Part shown: positions 1 through 8,054 of the stretch, in pieces | How the letters are laid out: each line of letters starts with the position of its first letter | Numbering within the stretch: position 1 is the stretch's first letter | Assembly: GCA_963695195.1 (NCBI GenBank) | Contig: CAVOGE010000004.1 | Span: 62,001 to 126,000 of the forward strand | Length of the DNA stretch: 64,000 nt | Reading direction: 5' to 3' | Source: CF-167 sp963695195 | GTDB lineage: Bacteria > Chloroflexota > Limnocylindria > QHBO01 | The notes under the pieces: generated by a model | Database searches by the model: none | What the model was told of the DNA's origin: nothing | The model's input: only the letters and a program-made list of their open reading frames with translations | Program-made: the position numbers and the translations under genes

Positions 1-896
1 TAGTCCACCGCGGCGGCGGCCGTCAGGAGCGCCCCGGACTGATCCGGCGCTTCGACCACCACGACGGCTCGCGCCAGGCCCGCGATGATGCGATTTCGTC
101 GCGCGAAATCCGGCCGGCCGGTCGATTGGCCCACCGCGAGCTCGGAGACGAGCGCCCCTCCACCGGCCAGCATGCGGCGGGCGAGCTCGCGATGACGCGG
201 CGGGTAGATCCGATCCAACGGAGAGGGCAGCACGCCGATGCTCCTGCCGCCGGCCGCGACCGCGGCAGCGTGCGCCTCGCCGTCGATCCCCAGTGCCAGG
301 CCGCTGATGACCGTCACGCCGGCACGGGCCAGTTCGTCGGCCAGATCCGCCGCACACGCCCTGCCGTAGCCGGTCGCCCGGCGCGTCCCGACGATCGCCA
401 CGCCCGGCGCATCGAAGGCGTCCCCGTCGCCGACCACGTGCAGGACCGGAGGACGCGGATCGAGCTCCGCGAGGGCGCGTGGGTACGTCCCCTCGAGCGC
501 CGTCAGCACGCTGCCGCCGGCAAGTCGGGTGGCGCGTTCGATTCGCGCGAGGATCGCGGAAGGACCTTCGCGGCGAAGATGAAGCAAACCGGCCCGGGCG
601 TCATCGGCTACGCGCGGCAGTTCGGTCAAGAGCTCCGGGCCGGCAGCCCATGCGGCGCGCGCGCTGCCGAACCGATGCAGGACGCGGGCAAAGCCGACCG
701 GCCCGACGCCGGGCACCTGTGCCAGTGCGACCCAGAACGGTCGCTCGGCCGCCGGATCGAGCTGCCCCAGCTCCAGCGCCTGCCAACCGCGCTTCTCTCC
801 CGGCGACACGCTGCGGCTCGTTCTGTCCGGATTCAGTGCCGGCGTCACGTCGGGCCCCATGCCGACGAGCGGTCCGGTCGATCCAACGCCAATCAT
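1..896 (-). CDS. dprA: DNA processing protein DprA (3' end beyond the window)
   Basis: DprA/Smf binds incoming single-stranded DNA in the cytoplasm and loads RecA onto it during natural transformation. About 298 codons are visible. A helix-hairpin-helix-like N-terminal part (VPGVGPVGFARVLHRFG) is followed by the DprA Rossmann core: GVAIVGTRRATGYG, VISGLALGIDGEAHAAA, LPSPLDRIYPPRH, and the signature RRNRIIAGLARAVVVVEA followed by SGALLTAAA. The usual C-terminal winged helix would lie past base 1. The ATG at 896 overlaps the comM stop as ATGA, so the two are translationally coupled; both act on transforming DNA. An internal ATG about 12 codons in is possible, but the overlap favours this start. 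The family call is secure. Confidence 0.93.
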   Translation of the reverse strand, partial: MIGVGSTGPLVGMGPDVTPALNPDRTSRSVSPGEKRGWQALELGQLDPAAERPFWVALAQVPGVGPVGFARVLHRFGSARAAWAAGPELLTELPRVADDARAGLLHLRREGPSAILARIERATRLAGGSVLTALEGTYPRALAELDPRPPVLHVVGDGDAFDAPGVAIVGTRRATGYGRACAADLADELARAGVTVISGLALGIDGEAHAAAVAAGGRSIGVLPSPLDRIYPPRHRELARRMLAGGGALVSELAVGQSTGRPDFARRNRIIAGLARAVVVVEAPDQSGALLTAAAAVD

Positions 897-2410
897 GGAA
901 GAGCGACCGGGCGATAGCGCAGGGCCTCGTCGAGGTGGAGCGCGCTCACGCTCGCCTCGCCCTCGAGGTCCGCGACCGTGCGGGCGACCCGCGCGGAGCG
1001 ATGCAGCCGCCGCGGTGAGAGTCCGAATCGGCGACCGCGGCGCGCCAGAAGCTCGAGGAATGGAGCCGAAAAGCCGTGCGCCTCGTCGAAGTACGGGGCG
1101 GGCAGCTCCGCGTTTGCTCGACCCTGACGGTCCAGCTGCCGCCGCCAGGCAGCAGCCACCCGGGGAGCGACCAGGCTGCTCGACTCCGGGAGTTGCGGAC
1201 TCTTGAAGTTGGCCGCCGTCTGGCGTTCGGGCTCCGCCATCGTCACCCACAGGTCGATCCGGTCTCGCAACGGACCGGACAGGCGTGCGGCATATCTGCG
1301 CGCGTACGCGTCCTCGCAGGAGCACGCACGCCCCAGCGATCCGCGCCAGCCACACGGGCAGGGATTGAACGCCGCCAGCAGGGTGAAGCGAGCAGGCAGG
1401 CTGAGCGCTCCCTCGACCCGCGCGATGGTGACGCTGCCCGACTCGAGCGGCTCGCGCAGCGCCTCGAGCGCATCAGCGCGGAACTGCAGCGTCTCATCCA
1501 GCAGGAGTACGCCTCGATGGCTGAGCGACGCCTCTCCCGGCCGCACGCGGGGCCCGCCACCGACCAGCGCCTGCGTCGAGATCGTATGGTGCGGTGACCG
1601 AAATGGGCGGGCACGGACGAGGGGGCTTCTGCGATCTAAGAGCCCGGCGACCGAGTAGATCCGGCTGACGGCGACCGCCTCCTCGTCCTCCAACGAGGGC
1701 AGCAGGCCCGCAGCGCAGCGCAGGAGAAGGGTCTTGCCGATTCCCGGCGGGCCGCAGAGGGCCAGGTTGTGGTGCCCCGCCACGCAGATCTCGAGGGCTC
1801 GCCGCGCGACCGGCTGGCCGGCCACCTCCGCGAGATCCGGCCCTGCGACTGCGTACGGGAGGGAGACCGGCAGCACTGCGTCACCCGGCTGCATCGTCTC
1901 GATGCCGGCCAGGTGCCGAACGGCCTGTCCCAGCGTCGCGGCGCCGTACGCGCACACCCCGGCAGTAGCTGCCTCGCCGACCGATCCCTCGGGCACGATC
2001 ATCTCGGGTACCCCCGCGTCGCGGACCGCTGCGGCCAGCGCCATCGTGCCCGCGATGGGACGCAGCGCGCCGTCAAGGGCCAGTTCACCGACCAGCGCGA
2101 CCGCCGGCAGATGGTCGTGGCGCGGTAACTGTCCGGAGGCAGCGAGGATGCCGATCGCGATCGCCAGGTCGTACCCGGTGCCATCCTTGGGGAGATCGGC
2201 CGGGGCGAGATTGACGGTGATTCTGCGCGCCGGTACCTCGAAGCCACTGTTGCGCAACGCGCTGCGAACGCGCTCCCGGGCCTCCTGGACCTGGCTTCCG
2301 GCCAGCCCCACGATGGTCAGCGCGGGCAATCCGAACGCGACATCCACCTCGACCCGAACAGGCACGCCGTCGACGCCGAGGATCGACGCGCTGAGCGTCT
2401 CGGCCAACAC
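893..2410 (-). CDS. comM: YifB/ComM-family Mg-chelatase-like AAA ATPase
   Basis: ComM is a hexameric helicase that promotes branch migration during natural transformation. The protein opens with the family N-terminus (LAETLSASILGVDGVPVRVEVDV, a degenerate Lon-type fold). The AAA part has Walker A GPPGIGKT near residues 220-227, a Walker B-like GVLLLDETLQF, and NPCPCGW. The C-terminal helical domain includes the usual SPRRLHRSARVARTVADL. I chose the GTG at 2410 because a strong Shine-Dalgarno (GGGGAGG, 2425-2419) lies 8 bases upstream and the product then begins exactly where the family does. The same frame stays open to 2512. It is followed without a gap by dprA. The Walker B reads DETLQF where ELPEF is common. 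Confidence 0.94.
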   Translation of the reverse strand: MLAETLSASILGVDGVPVRVEVDVAFGLPALTIVGLAGSQVQEARERVRSALRNSGFEVPARRITVNLAPADLPKDGTGYDLAIAIGILAASGQLPRHDHLPAVALVGELALDGALRPIAGTMALAAAVRDAGVPEMIVPEGSVGEAATAGVCAYGAATLGQAVRHLAGIETMQPGDAVLPVSLPYAVAGPDLAEVAGQPVARRALEICVAGHHNLALCGPPGIGKTLLLRCAAGLLPSLEDEEAVAVSRIYSVAGLLDRRSPLVRARPFRSPHHTISTQALVGGGPRVRPGEASLSHRGVLLLDETLQFRADALEALREPLESGSVTIARVEGALSLPARFTLLAAFNPCPCGWRGSLGRACSCEDAYARRYAARLSGPLRDRIDLWVTMAEPERQTAANFKSPQLPESSSLVAPRVAAAWRRQLDRQGRANAELPAPYFDEAHGFSAPFLELLARRGRRFGLSPRRLHRSARVARTVADLEGEASVSALHLDEALRYRPVALP

Positions 2411-2562
2411 GGGCAGCACCTCCCCGTGGAGGCGCCCCTGTGGTGGCATGGACCGATGAACAGTGCCGGCCGCGCACCTGCTCGCCTCCCAGATTCCGGT
2501 GGCGACCGGCACGCAGACCGTATTCGCCGGGGCTTATCGGGACCTTAGGTCGCCCTTATCGA

Positions 2563-3744
2563 TCAGGCGACGGCTGACGCGGCCTCGATGGCGTCCTTCT
2601 CGAGAGCGGCGGCAAATGCCAGCACGCTCTTGCCGAGCGGCGCTTCCGGACGGCTCGACATGAAGGGCTCGCCGGAATTCAGGGCGCTGATGGCGGCCCG
2701 ATACTCGTTGATGATCTGGTAGTCGATCTTTCGACCGAGCGCCGATTCCGCGTTGCTGACGTTGATGCCGGTGTACGCGTTCGACCGGTTCAGGACCAGT
2801 TGAACCTTGCTCTTCTCATAGCCCAGGCTGTCCATCGTCTCGAGCACGAGCCGTACGTTCTTCAGGCACGACAGGTCGGCGGTCATCACCACGAAAATGA
2901 CGTCCGATTCGTCGAACAGCTGCAGATTGAAGTCGTCGATCGCCTGCGACATGTCCACCAGGGTGAAGTCGTAGATGCGGCGCGCCAGCGCGAGGATGTG
3001 CGTCATCACCGCCGGCGCCAGGCGCTGTCGCTCGACCACGATGTCCGCCGACTCGGGCGACGGGGGCGCCAGGAGGAGATCCACTCCGGATCGGTGCCGG
3101 ACCATCAGCTTGCGCAACAGGTCCGCGTCGAGATCAGCTTCGCTGACCGCGTTGACGATCGACGCAGTGTCGAGGCCAAGGTCGAGGAAGACGCGCAGGT
3201 CGCCGAACTGCAGGTTCGCGTCGATCAGCGCAGTCTTGCGCTTGAGCTCGCGACTCAGGGCGATGGCAGTGTTGATCGCGATGGTGGTATTGCCCACGCC
3301 GCCCTTGGCCGGATAGAAGAGGCCGAGGCGGCCGAGCGTCGGCGCCTCGTCGGCACTTCCGGTGGCCGTGCCTCCCCGAGCGAGCAGCGCCTTGATGCGG
3401 GCCATCAGCTCGAGTGGATGGAACGGCTTGACGATGTCGTCGTCGGCGCCCGCGCGAAGGCCCTTGACCCGCTGCCCCACGTCCGCTTCGGCAGTGAGCA
3501 TGATGATCGGCACCCGGCGCCCCTGCTCTGCCGCTCGAATCTGCTGTGTCGCGGCGTAGCCGTCCAGCTTCGGCATGGCGACGTCCATCAGGATCAGGTC
3601 CGGTTCCGCGTCGCGGGCCATCTCGACACCCGCCGCCCCATCCGAGGCGACGACCACGTCGTAGCCCTCCTGCTTGAGGGCGAACACGAGGACGCGCTGG
3701 ATGTTGAGATCGTCGTCGACGATCAGGACCTTGGTGCCGGGCAT
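2563..3744 (-). CDS. CpaE/TadZ-like protein: receiver domain fused to ParA/MinD ATPase (paralogue 1)
   Basis: Residues 1-120 are a complete response-regulator receiver: acidic pocket DDD, phospho-acceptor Asp in LILMDVAMP, and the conserved Lys in IVKPFHP. Residues 145-393 are a ParA/MinD-type domain. Its deviant Walker A reads KGGVGNTT, keeping the signature lysine but replacing the P-loop lysine with Asn, as in many CpaE/TadZ pilus-localisation proteins. The later motif LIDANLQFGDL is present. In Tad/Flp systems such proteins place the pilus machine at a cell pole. Start ATG 3744 has GGAG 6 bases upstream; a GTG at 3756 is in frame. A sigma70-like promoter precedes it. No tadA/B/C genes are nearby, so the exact role is inferred. 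Confidence 0.85.
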   Translation of the reverse strand: MPGTKVLIVDDDLNIQRVLVFALKQEGYDVVVASDGAAGVEMARDAEPDLILMDVAMPKLDGYAATQQIRAAEQGRRVPIIMLTAEADVGQRVKGLRAGADDDIVKPFHPLELMARIKALLARGGTATGSADEAPTLGRLGLFYPAKGGVGNTTIAINTAIALSRELKRKTALIDANLQFGDLRVFLDLGLDTASIVNAVSEADLDADLLRKLMVRHRSGVDLLLAPPSPESADIVVERQRLAPAVMTHILALARRIYDFTLVDMSQAIDDFNLQLFDESDVIFVVMTADLSCLKNVRLVLETMDSLGYEKSKVQLVLNRSNAYTGINVSNAESALGRKIDYQIINEYRAAISALNSGEPFMSSRPEAPLGKSVLAFAAALEKDAIEAASAVA

Positions 3745-3779
3745 GCGAGGCTCCACTGGTAGAACGGGAGGTCGGCGCG

Positions 3780-3808
3780 ATTATACGTGCGCGACCCCAT
3801 CGAGGTAA
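3780..3808 (-). promoter_or_regulatory. Sigma70-like promoter of the first CpaE-like gene
   Basis: On the minus strand TTACCT (3808-3803) and a consensus TATAAT (3785-3780) are separated by 17 bases. The predicted start of transcription is about 28 bases before the ATG at 3744. The element overlaps the last codons of the upstream hydrolase gene. It is the best -10 in the window. Confidence 0.55.
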
Positions 3809-4740
3809 CGCGTCAAAAAGGCAAGCACCCGTCGCTCGTACTCCGCGCCGCCGACGGCGTGGGCATCGGCATGTCCCGCACCGTGAACGGTGTATAGCTC
3901 CTTTGGCTCTCCCGCCGCCGCATACAGACGCTCGGACTGGCGCGGGCTCACCAGCTGGTCCTGGTCAGGCGAGATGAGCAGCAGACCGCGCGGCGAGATC
4001 TGAGCCACGCGGTGCACCGGCGACCGCAGCCGCACCCGTGCCCGCAGACTGGCCGCCACGACGGCCAGGCGCGCGCCGAGCCGCGGCATTGGGAAGCCGA
4101 GGTCGCGCATCCGGTTGCCGATCGGGTCGTGCAGCTCGCCGTACGCCGCGTCGGCGACGACGGCTGCCACCGGCAGATCCGGCGCAGCCATGATCGCAAC
4201 CGAGCCGCCCATGCTGATCCCCATCAGCGCAATCGGGCCAAGGCCGCGGGTCTGCAGGAAGTGAACCGCGGCGGCGGCGTCGCGCTGCTCCGCGGTACCC
4301 AGCGTGATCGGCGCGGCGTCGGAGTCGCCGTGCCCCCGAAAGTCGAACTGCAGGACGTGATATTGGCGTTGGAGCCACGGCACGAAGGCTGCCAGCCAGG
4401 GCAGCCGGTGCCAGCTGAAGCCGTGCATCAGGACGACCGCCGCGCGCGTCTCACGTCCTGCACCGATCAGCCAGCCGGAAAGGGTGACGCCGTCATCGGT
4501 GGTGAACCGAACGTCCTCGTATTCCAGCCCCAGCGCACCGGGGGTGGCCGGCGCTCCCTCGGCCGGCTCGAAGGGCCGCCGACCGGGGCGCACGATGCGC
4601 CGTGACCCCTCGACCGTCACGAAGCCGAGATAGCCGAGCGCCCCGGCTGCCGCGATCCTCCCCAGCCATGCCGCCAGGCCGCGGCGCTTCGACGGATCAG
4701 CCGTCGCTTGCCTCCCGAGCGGCCCGCATCGCGCCGGCAA
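3781..4740 (-). CDS. Membrane-anchored alpha/beta hydrolase
   Basis: This is a serine hydrolase of the alpha/beta fold with unknown substrate. A hydrophobic segment near the N-terminus (RIAAAGALGYLGFVTV) suggests a signal anchor. Recognisable motifs, in order, are the oxyanion-region VVLMHGF, DFRGHGDSD, the nucleophile elbow GISMGG, the acid-bearing LLISPDQDQLVS, and the catalytic His in VHGAGHADA, so the Ser-Asp-His triad is intact. The start is uncertain: the TTG at 4740 is the nearest in-frame start that keeps the anchor, and the frame is open to 4803. It overlaps the slipin gene by about 44 bases, so the two are probably co-transcribed. Confidence 0.8.
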   Translation of the reverse strand: MPARCGPLGRQATADPSKRRGLAAWLGRIAAAGALGYLGFVTVEGSRRIVRPGRRPFEPAEGAPATPGALGLEYEDVRFTTDDGVTLSGWLIGAGRETRAAVVLMHGFSWHRLPWLAAFVPWLQRQYHVLQFDFRGHGDSDAAPITLGTAEQRDAAAAVHFLQTRGLGPIALMGISMGGSVAIMAAPDLPVAAVVADAAYGELHDPIGNRMRDLGFPMPRLGARLAVVAASLRARVRLRSPVHRVAQISPRGLLLISPDQDQLVSPRQSERLYAAAGEPKELYTVHGAGHADAHAVGGAEYERRVLAFLTRYLDGVAHV

Positions 4741-5581
4741 TCGGTCGGGTGAGTTCGGCGAGCTCCATCGGCACGATCCACTTCGTGGAGCTGCCGGCAG
4801 CAAGCGCCTTCAGCGCCTCGAGGTACTGGAGCGCCATGGTCTTCTGATCGACCCCCTTGGCCGCCTCAAAGATGGTCTTCAGCGCGTTGCTGAAGCCCTC
4901 GGCGCGCAGCACCTGGGCCTGTCGCTCGCCCTCGGCACGCAGGATCGCGCTCTGCTTGTCGCCCTCGGCGACGTTGATGGTCGACTGCCGCGTCCCTTCG
5001 GACTCGGTGATGTTGGCTCGCCTGTTGCGCTCGGCGCTCATCTGGCGGTTCATCGCATCCTGGATGTCGCGGGGCGGCACGATCTCGCGGATCTCGACGC
5101 TGGTGATCTTGACGCCCCAGCGATGCGTCACCTCGTCGAGCTTGGAGCGAAGGACGTTATTGATCTCTTCGCGCTTGGCAAGCACGTCGTCGAGCGGGAT
5201 ATCGCCGATAACCGCACGCAGGGTGGTTGCGGCCAGCGCCTGCGAAGCGCCGGTGAAGTCCACCACCGCGGTCACCGTGACATCGGGCTGGAAGACCTTC
5301 GAGTAGACGAGGAAGTCGATGCTGATCGGCGCGTTGTCCTTGGTGATGCACGTCTGCTGCGGCACCTCCAGGAAGCGCTCGCGCAGGTCGACCTTGACGG
5401 CGGTCTGAATGAAGGGGATGAGCAGCACCAGCCCCGGTCCCCGCGCACCCTGCAGGCGTCCCAGGAAGAAGACCACCAGCCGCTCGTATTCGCGAACGAT
5501 GTGCACCGTGCTGGTGATCACCACCAGCAGGAAGGCGAGGCCGGCGAGAAGCAGAATCAGGCCGAGCGGGTCCTCAGGCAT
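4697..5581 (-). CDS. SPFH/Band 7 membrane protein (slipin/stomatin-like)
   Basis: A single N-terminal transmembrane segment (GLILLLAGLAFLLVVITSTV) is followed by the SPFH core: VREYERLVVFFLGRLQG, PGLVLLIPFIQ, and IGDIPLDDVLAKREEINN. A charged helical region then ends in IVPMELAEL. The length of 294 residues is typical for slipins. These proteins form oligomeric scaffolds in the membrane and usually work with an NfeD protease. A long NfeD gene lies 2.5 kb upstream on the same strand, separated by two enzyme genes. Start ATG 5581 has AGGG about 9 bases upstream. Family assignment is firm; the NfeD partnership is inferred from known biology and proximity. Confidence 0.93.
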   Translation of the reverse strand: MPEDPLGLILLLAGLAFLLVVITSTVHIVREYERLVVFFLGRLQGARGPGLVLLIPFIQTAVKVDLRERFLEVPQQTCITKDNAPISIDFLVYSKVFQPDVTVTAVVDFTGASQALAATTLRAVIGDIPLDDVLAKREEINNVLRSKLDEVTHRWGVKITSVEIREIVPPRDIQDAMNRQMSAERNRRANITESEGTRQSTINVAEGDKQSAILRAEGERQAQVLRAEGFSNALKTIFEAAKGVDQKTMALQYLEALKALAAGSSTKWIVPMELAELTRPIAGAMRAAREASDG

Positions 5582-5658
5582 GTGTCATTCCCTTCTGGCA
5601 CGGTCCTGGCTGCCGAACGGCATCGGCTGCATCGACCGTCCGTAATCAGGATAGGACA

Positions 5659-6891
5659 TCACGCGCCGCGGTGGTCGAAGACGACCTTGATCGCCGCGTG
5701 CTTTCCCCGCCCCATCGCGGTGCGCAGGGCAGCCCGCCAGTCGCCCAGGCCGAAGTGGTGCGTGACCAACTGCTCGACCACCGGAGCACCGCCCGCGGCA
5801 AGGAGCGCCATGAGGTGATCGATGGTGTGCGGCTGCCCCGGGACCGATGGCTCGCGCCCGTACACGTAGTTGCCGGTGATTCGCAGCTCACGAGCCCATG
5901 CCAGCGTGAGGTCAAGTCCGCTCACCTCTCCCACCGAGCCGATCATTGCCAGTCGACCGCGAGGAACGGTCACGCGGATCGCGGCCTCGAGGCTCGCCGC
6001 GTTGCCGGCGCATTCGTACACCACCTCGAAGCCGCCGGTCAGGGTCGGCTCCCCGACGAGGGTCGGGTGCTCCCGCGCCCCCGCAAACTCGACGGCGGCC
6101 CGGATGACGCCGGACCCGCCTCGGTCCGTCACGACGTGATGGGCGCCGAGACCCTTTGCGATTTCCGCCTGGAGCGGGTGCCGTACGACCATGGTCGTCT
6201 CGGTATCGGGCGCGATCATCCGAATCGCCGCCAGTGTGCCCAGCCCGATCGCGCCGCCACCCACCACCAGCGCCCGTTCGCCTTCGGCGGGTGGCTGTGC
6301 CAGGACGGCATGCATGCCGCAGGCGAGGGGTTCGACCAGGACGGCGACCTCGTCGCTGAGTTGATCGGGTACCCGATGAAGCTGACTGGCGTGGGCGAGC
6401 ATCCCCTCGGACCACGCCCCCGGCAGATCGCGGCAGAAGCCGATCAGCATCCCCGGCGCAAGCGCTCCCTCCGCCGCGTGTCGGCACAGGGCGGGGGTCC
6501 CCGCGCCGCACCCGACACAAGGGTCGAGCCCGCGCATGACGCACGAGATGATCGGATCGAGGGCGACGCGCTCCCCGACCTGCACGCCGGCGCCGGCGCC
6601 GGCTTCCTCAACGATCGCCACCACCTCGTGGCCCAGGATCGCAGGGAACGAGTTGAAGGGGGCCAGGACCGCGGTCGACCTGCCGGTCAGCAGGGACAGG
6701 TCGGATCCGCAGATCCCCGATAGGAGCGGGCGCAGCCGGACCCATTCGGTACCGGGAAGCTCTCCCAGCGAGTAGTCAGACATCCCGAGCCATGGCAGCC
6801 TGCCCGTCCAGCGCGGCACCCGCGTCCCGAAGGCTCGCAGCGCCCGGTAGTTCAGGGCCGACGAACCCACTCGCAGCCCGAGGCCGCGCAT
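5659..6891 (-). CDS. Zinc-dependent alcohol dehydrogenase-family protein
   Basis: This is a medium-chain dehydrogenase/reductase. Catalytic-zinc ligands are visible in GICGSD and GHEVV. A structural-zinc-like set (CVMRGLDPCVGCGAGTPALC) is present but spaced unlike the classic four-Cys loop. The cofactor domain carries ALVVGGGAIGLGTLAAIR. A C-terminal MKW-type substrate pocket cannot be assigned, so the substrate is unknown. At 410 residues it is longer than the usual 340-360 because of an N-terminal extension of about 45 residues. The ATG at 6891 lies 11 bases after the stop of the aldolase-like gene, so the two form a transcription unit and may act on the same sugar or aldehyde. Confidence 0.85.
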   Translation of the reverse strand: MRGLGLRVGSSALNYRALRAFGTRVPRWTGRLPWLGMSDYSLGELPGTEWVRLRPLLSGICGSDLSLLTGRSTAVLAPFNSFPAILGHEVVAIVEEAGAGAGVQVGERVALDPIISCVMRGLDPCVGCGAGTPALCRHAAEGALAPGMLIGFCRDLPGAWSEGMLAHASQLHRVPDQLSDEVAVLVEPLACGMHAVLAQPPAEGERALVVGGGAIGLGTLAAIRMIAPDTETTMVVRHPLQAEIAKGLGAHHVVTDRGGSGVIRAAVEFAGAREHPTLVGEPTLTGGFEVVYECAGNAASLEAAIRVTVPRGRLAMIGSVGEVSGLDLTLAWARELRITGNYVYGREPSVPGQPHTIDHLMALLAAGGAPVVEQLVTHHFGLGDWRAALRTAMGRGKHAAIKVVFDHRGA

Positions 6892-6902
6892 CGGGGCGGT
6901 GG

Positions 6903-8054
6903 TCAGCTCATCGGGACGCGACGCACGATGTGCGGCCCGACCCGCTGCAGGATCTCGTCGAGGGTGGGGCCGGTGATGGTGACCCCGTGGTTCTTCATGC
7001 CGATCACCGCGCGACCCGGGTCCGGCGCATCTCGCACGAGGCCGGCCACCTCGAGGGCCAGCTCCTCCGTGCCGCAGGGGTAGACCGCCTCGGTCGACGT
7101 GATCCCCGCGACCCAGCCGTGGACATGGAGGATGGCGCCCACCTCTGGGTGCTCGCGGTAGATGGTCAGGTGCTCGATGGCGTCCACCGAGACGCGTCGC
7201 GGCTTGATGTCCGGCGGGACCGAGAGTCGGATGACACCGCGCGCCTCGTCGTAGCCGGTGACCAGCAGGATCTCACGGCCGATCTCGCGCAGGTGACTCT
7301 TGTCGACCCCACTGGCGCTCATCCAGAAGGTGTCGCGGTCGTGACGTGCGCTCGCGTTGCCGTACGAGAGTCCCCCGATCCCGAAGAGGCGCTGTACGTG
7401 GCGAAGCTCGTCAGGACCGAGCAGGTCCTCGATCGGCCACGGTGCGGGCAGCAGATCGAGCTCCGCCAGGCGCAGACCGGCGCGATGGATGGCAGCCGTC
7501 TGCTCGTCACCGTCCCACAGGTCGCGCGGCAGATCCGGAATGAACTCGTTATCGATCACCAGGCGCGATTCGGCCATCGGCAGCAACCGCTGCACGACGC
7601 CCTCGAAGAAGGCCGCGTCGTCACCGTCCCACTCCAGGCGATGGAAGCCCTGCTCCATGGTGATGAAGTAGGCCTCCGGGCCTCGTCCGTCCCGTGCGAT
7701 CGGGATGAAGACGTTCGAGAGCGAACGGACGAGGAGCGCATAGCCCGCCGCCAGCATGTCGTCGGGGTGGTCCGGCAGTTCAGCCACGCCGACCACGAAG
7801 ATCTCCTTGGAGCGTCGGCGGAAGCTCGTCGGCCGGTCGGCATGCACGGCGTGCAGCACAACGCGAACGTCGGGGTTGATGGCGGCGTCACGCCGAACGT
7901 CCCGCTGGACCGGGTGGCCGCGTGTCTCGAGCGCCGCCAGAACGCCGTCGAGGAACCAGGTGGTGAGCGGACTGTGCGCGGCGTCGACCACCGCAATGCC
8001 GCTCGCGTCCTTCAACGTGGGGCCGGGTGTCGCCACGACATCACGTATCGCCAT
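6903..8054 (-). CDS. Class II aldolase/adducin-domain protein with a long N-terminal extension
   Basis: The C-terminal 200 residues are a class II aldolase/epimerase domain. The two metal-binding motifs are ILHVHGWVAG and GMKNHGVTITG, with the upstream IGGLSYGNASARH strand. Family members split or epimerise phosphosugars such as fuculose-1-phosphate or ribulose-5-phosphate using zinc. The first 170 or so residues (VVDAAHSPLTTWFLDGVLAA and IFVVGVAELPDHPDDMLAAG) are not part of that fold and I do not recognise them. The ATG at 8054 has GAGGAG 4 bases upstream and overlaps the nfeD stop by 14 bases. Substrate unknown. Confidence 0.82.
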   Translation of the reverse strand: MAIRDVVATPGPTLKDASGIAVVDAAHSPLTTWFLDGVLAALETRGHPVQRDVRRDAAINPDVRVVLHAVHADRPTSFRRRSKEIFVVGVAELPDHPDDMLAAGYALLVRSLSNVFIPIARDGRGPEAYFITMEQGFHRLEWDGDDAAFFEGVVQRLLPMAESRLVIDNEFIPDLPRDLWDGDEQTAAIHRAGLRLAELDLLPAPWPIEDLLGPDELRHVQRLFGIGGLSYGNASARHDRDTFWMSASGVDKSHLREIGREILLVTGYDEARGVIRLSVPPDIKPRRVSVDAIEHLTIYREHPEVGAILHVHGWVAGITSTEAVYPCGTEELALEVAGLVRDAPDPGRAVIGMKNHGVTITGPTLDEILQRVGPHIVRRVPMS

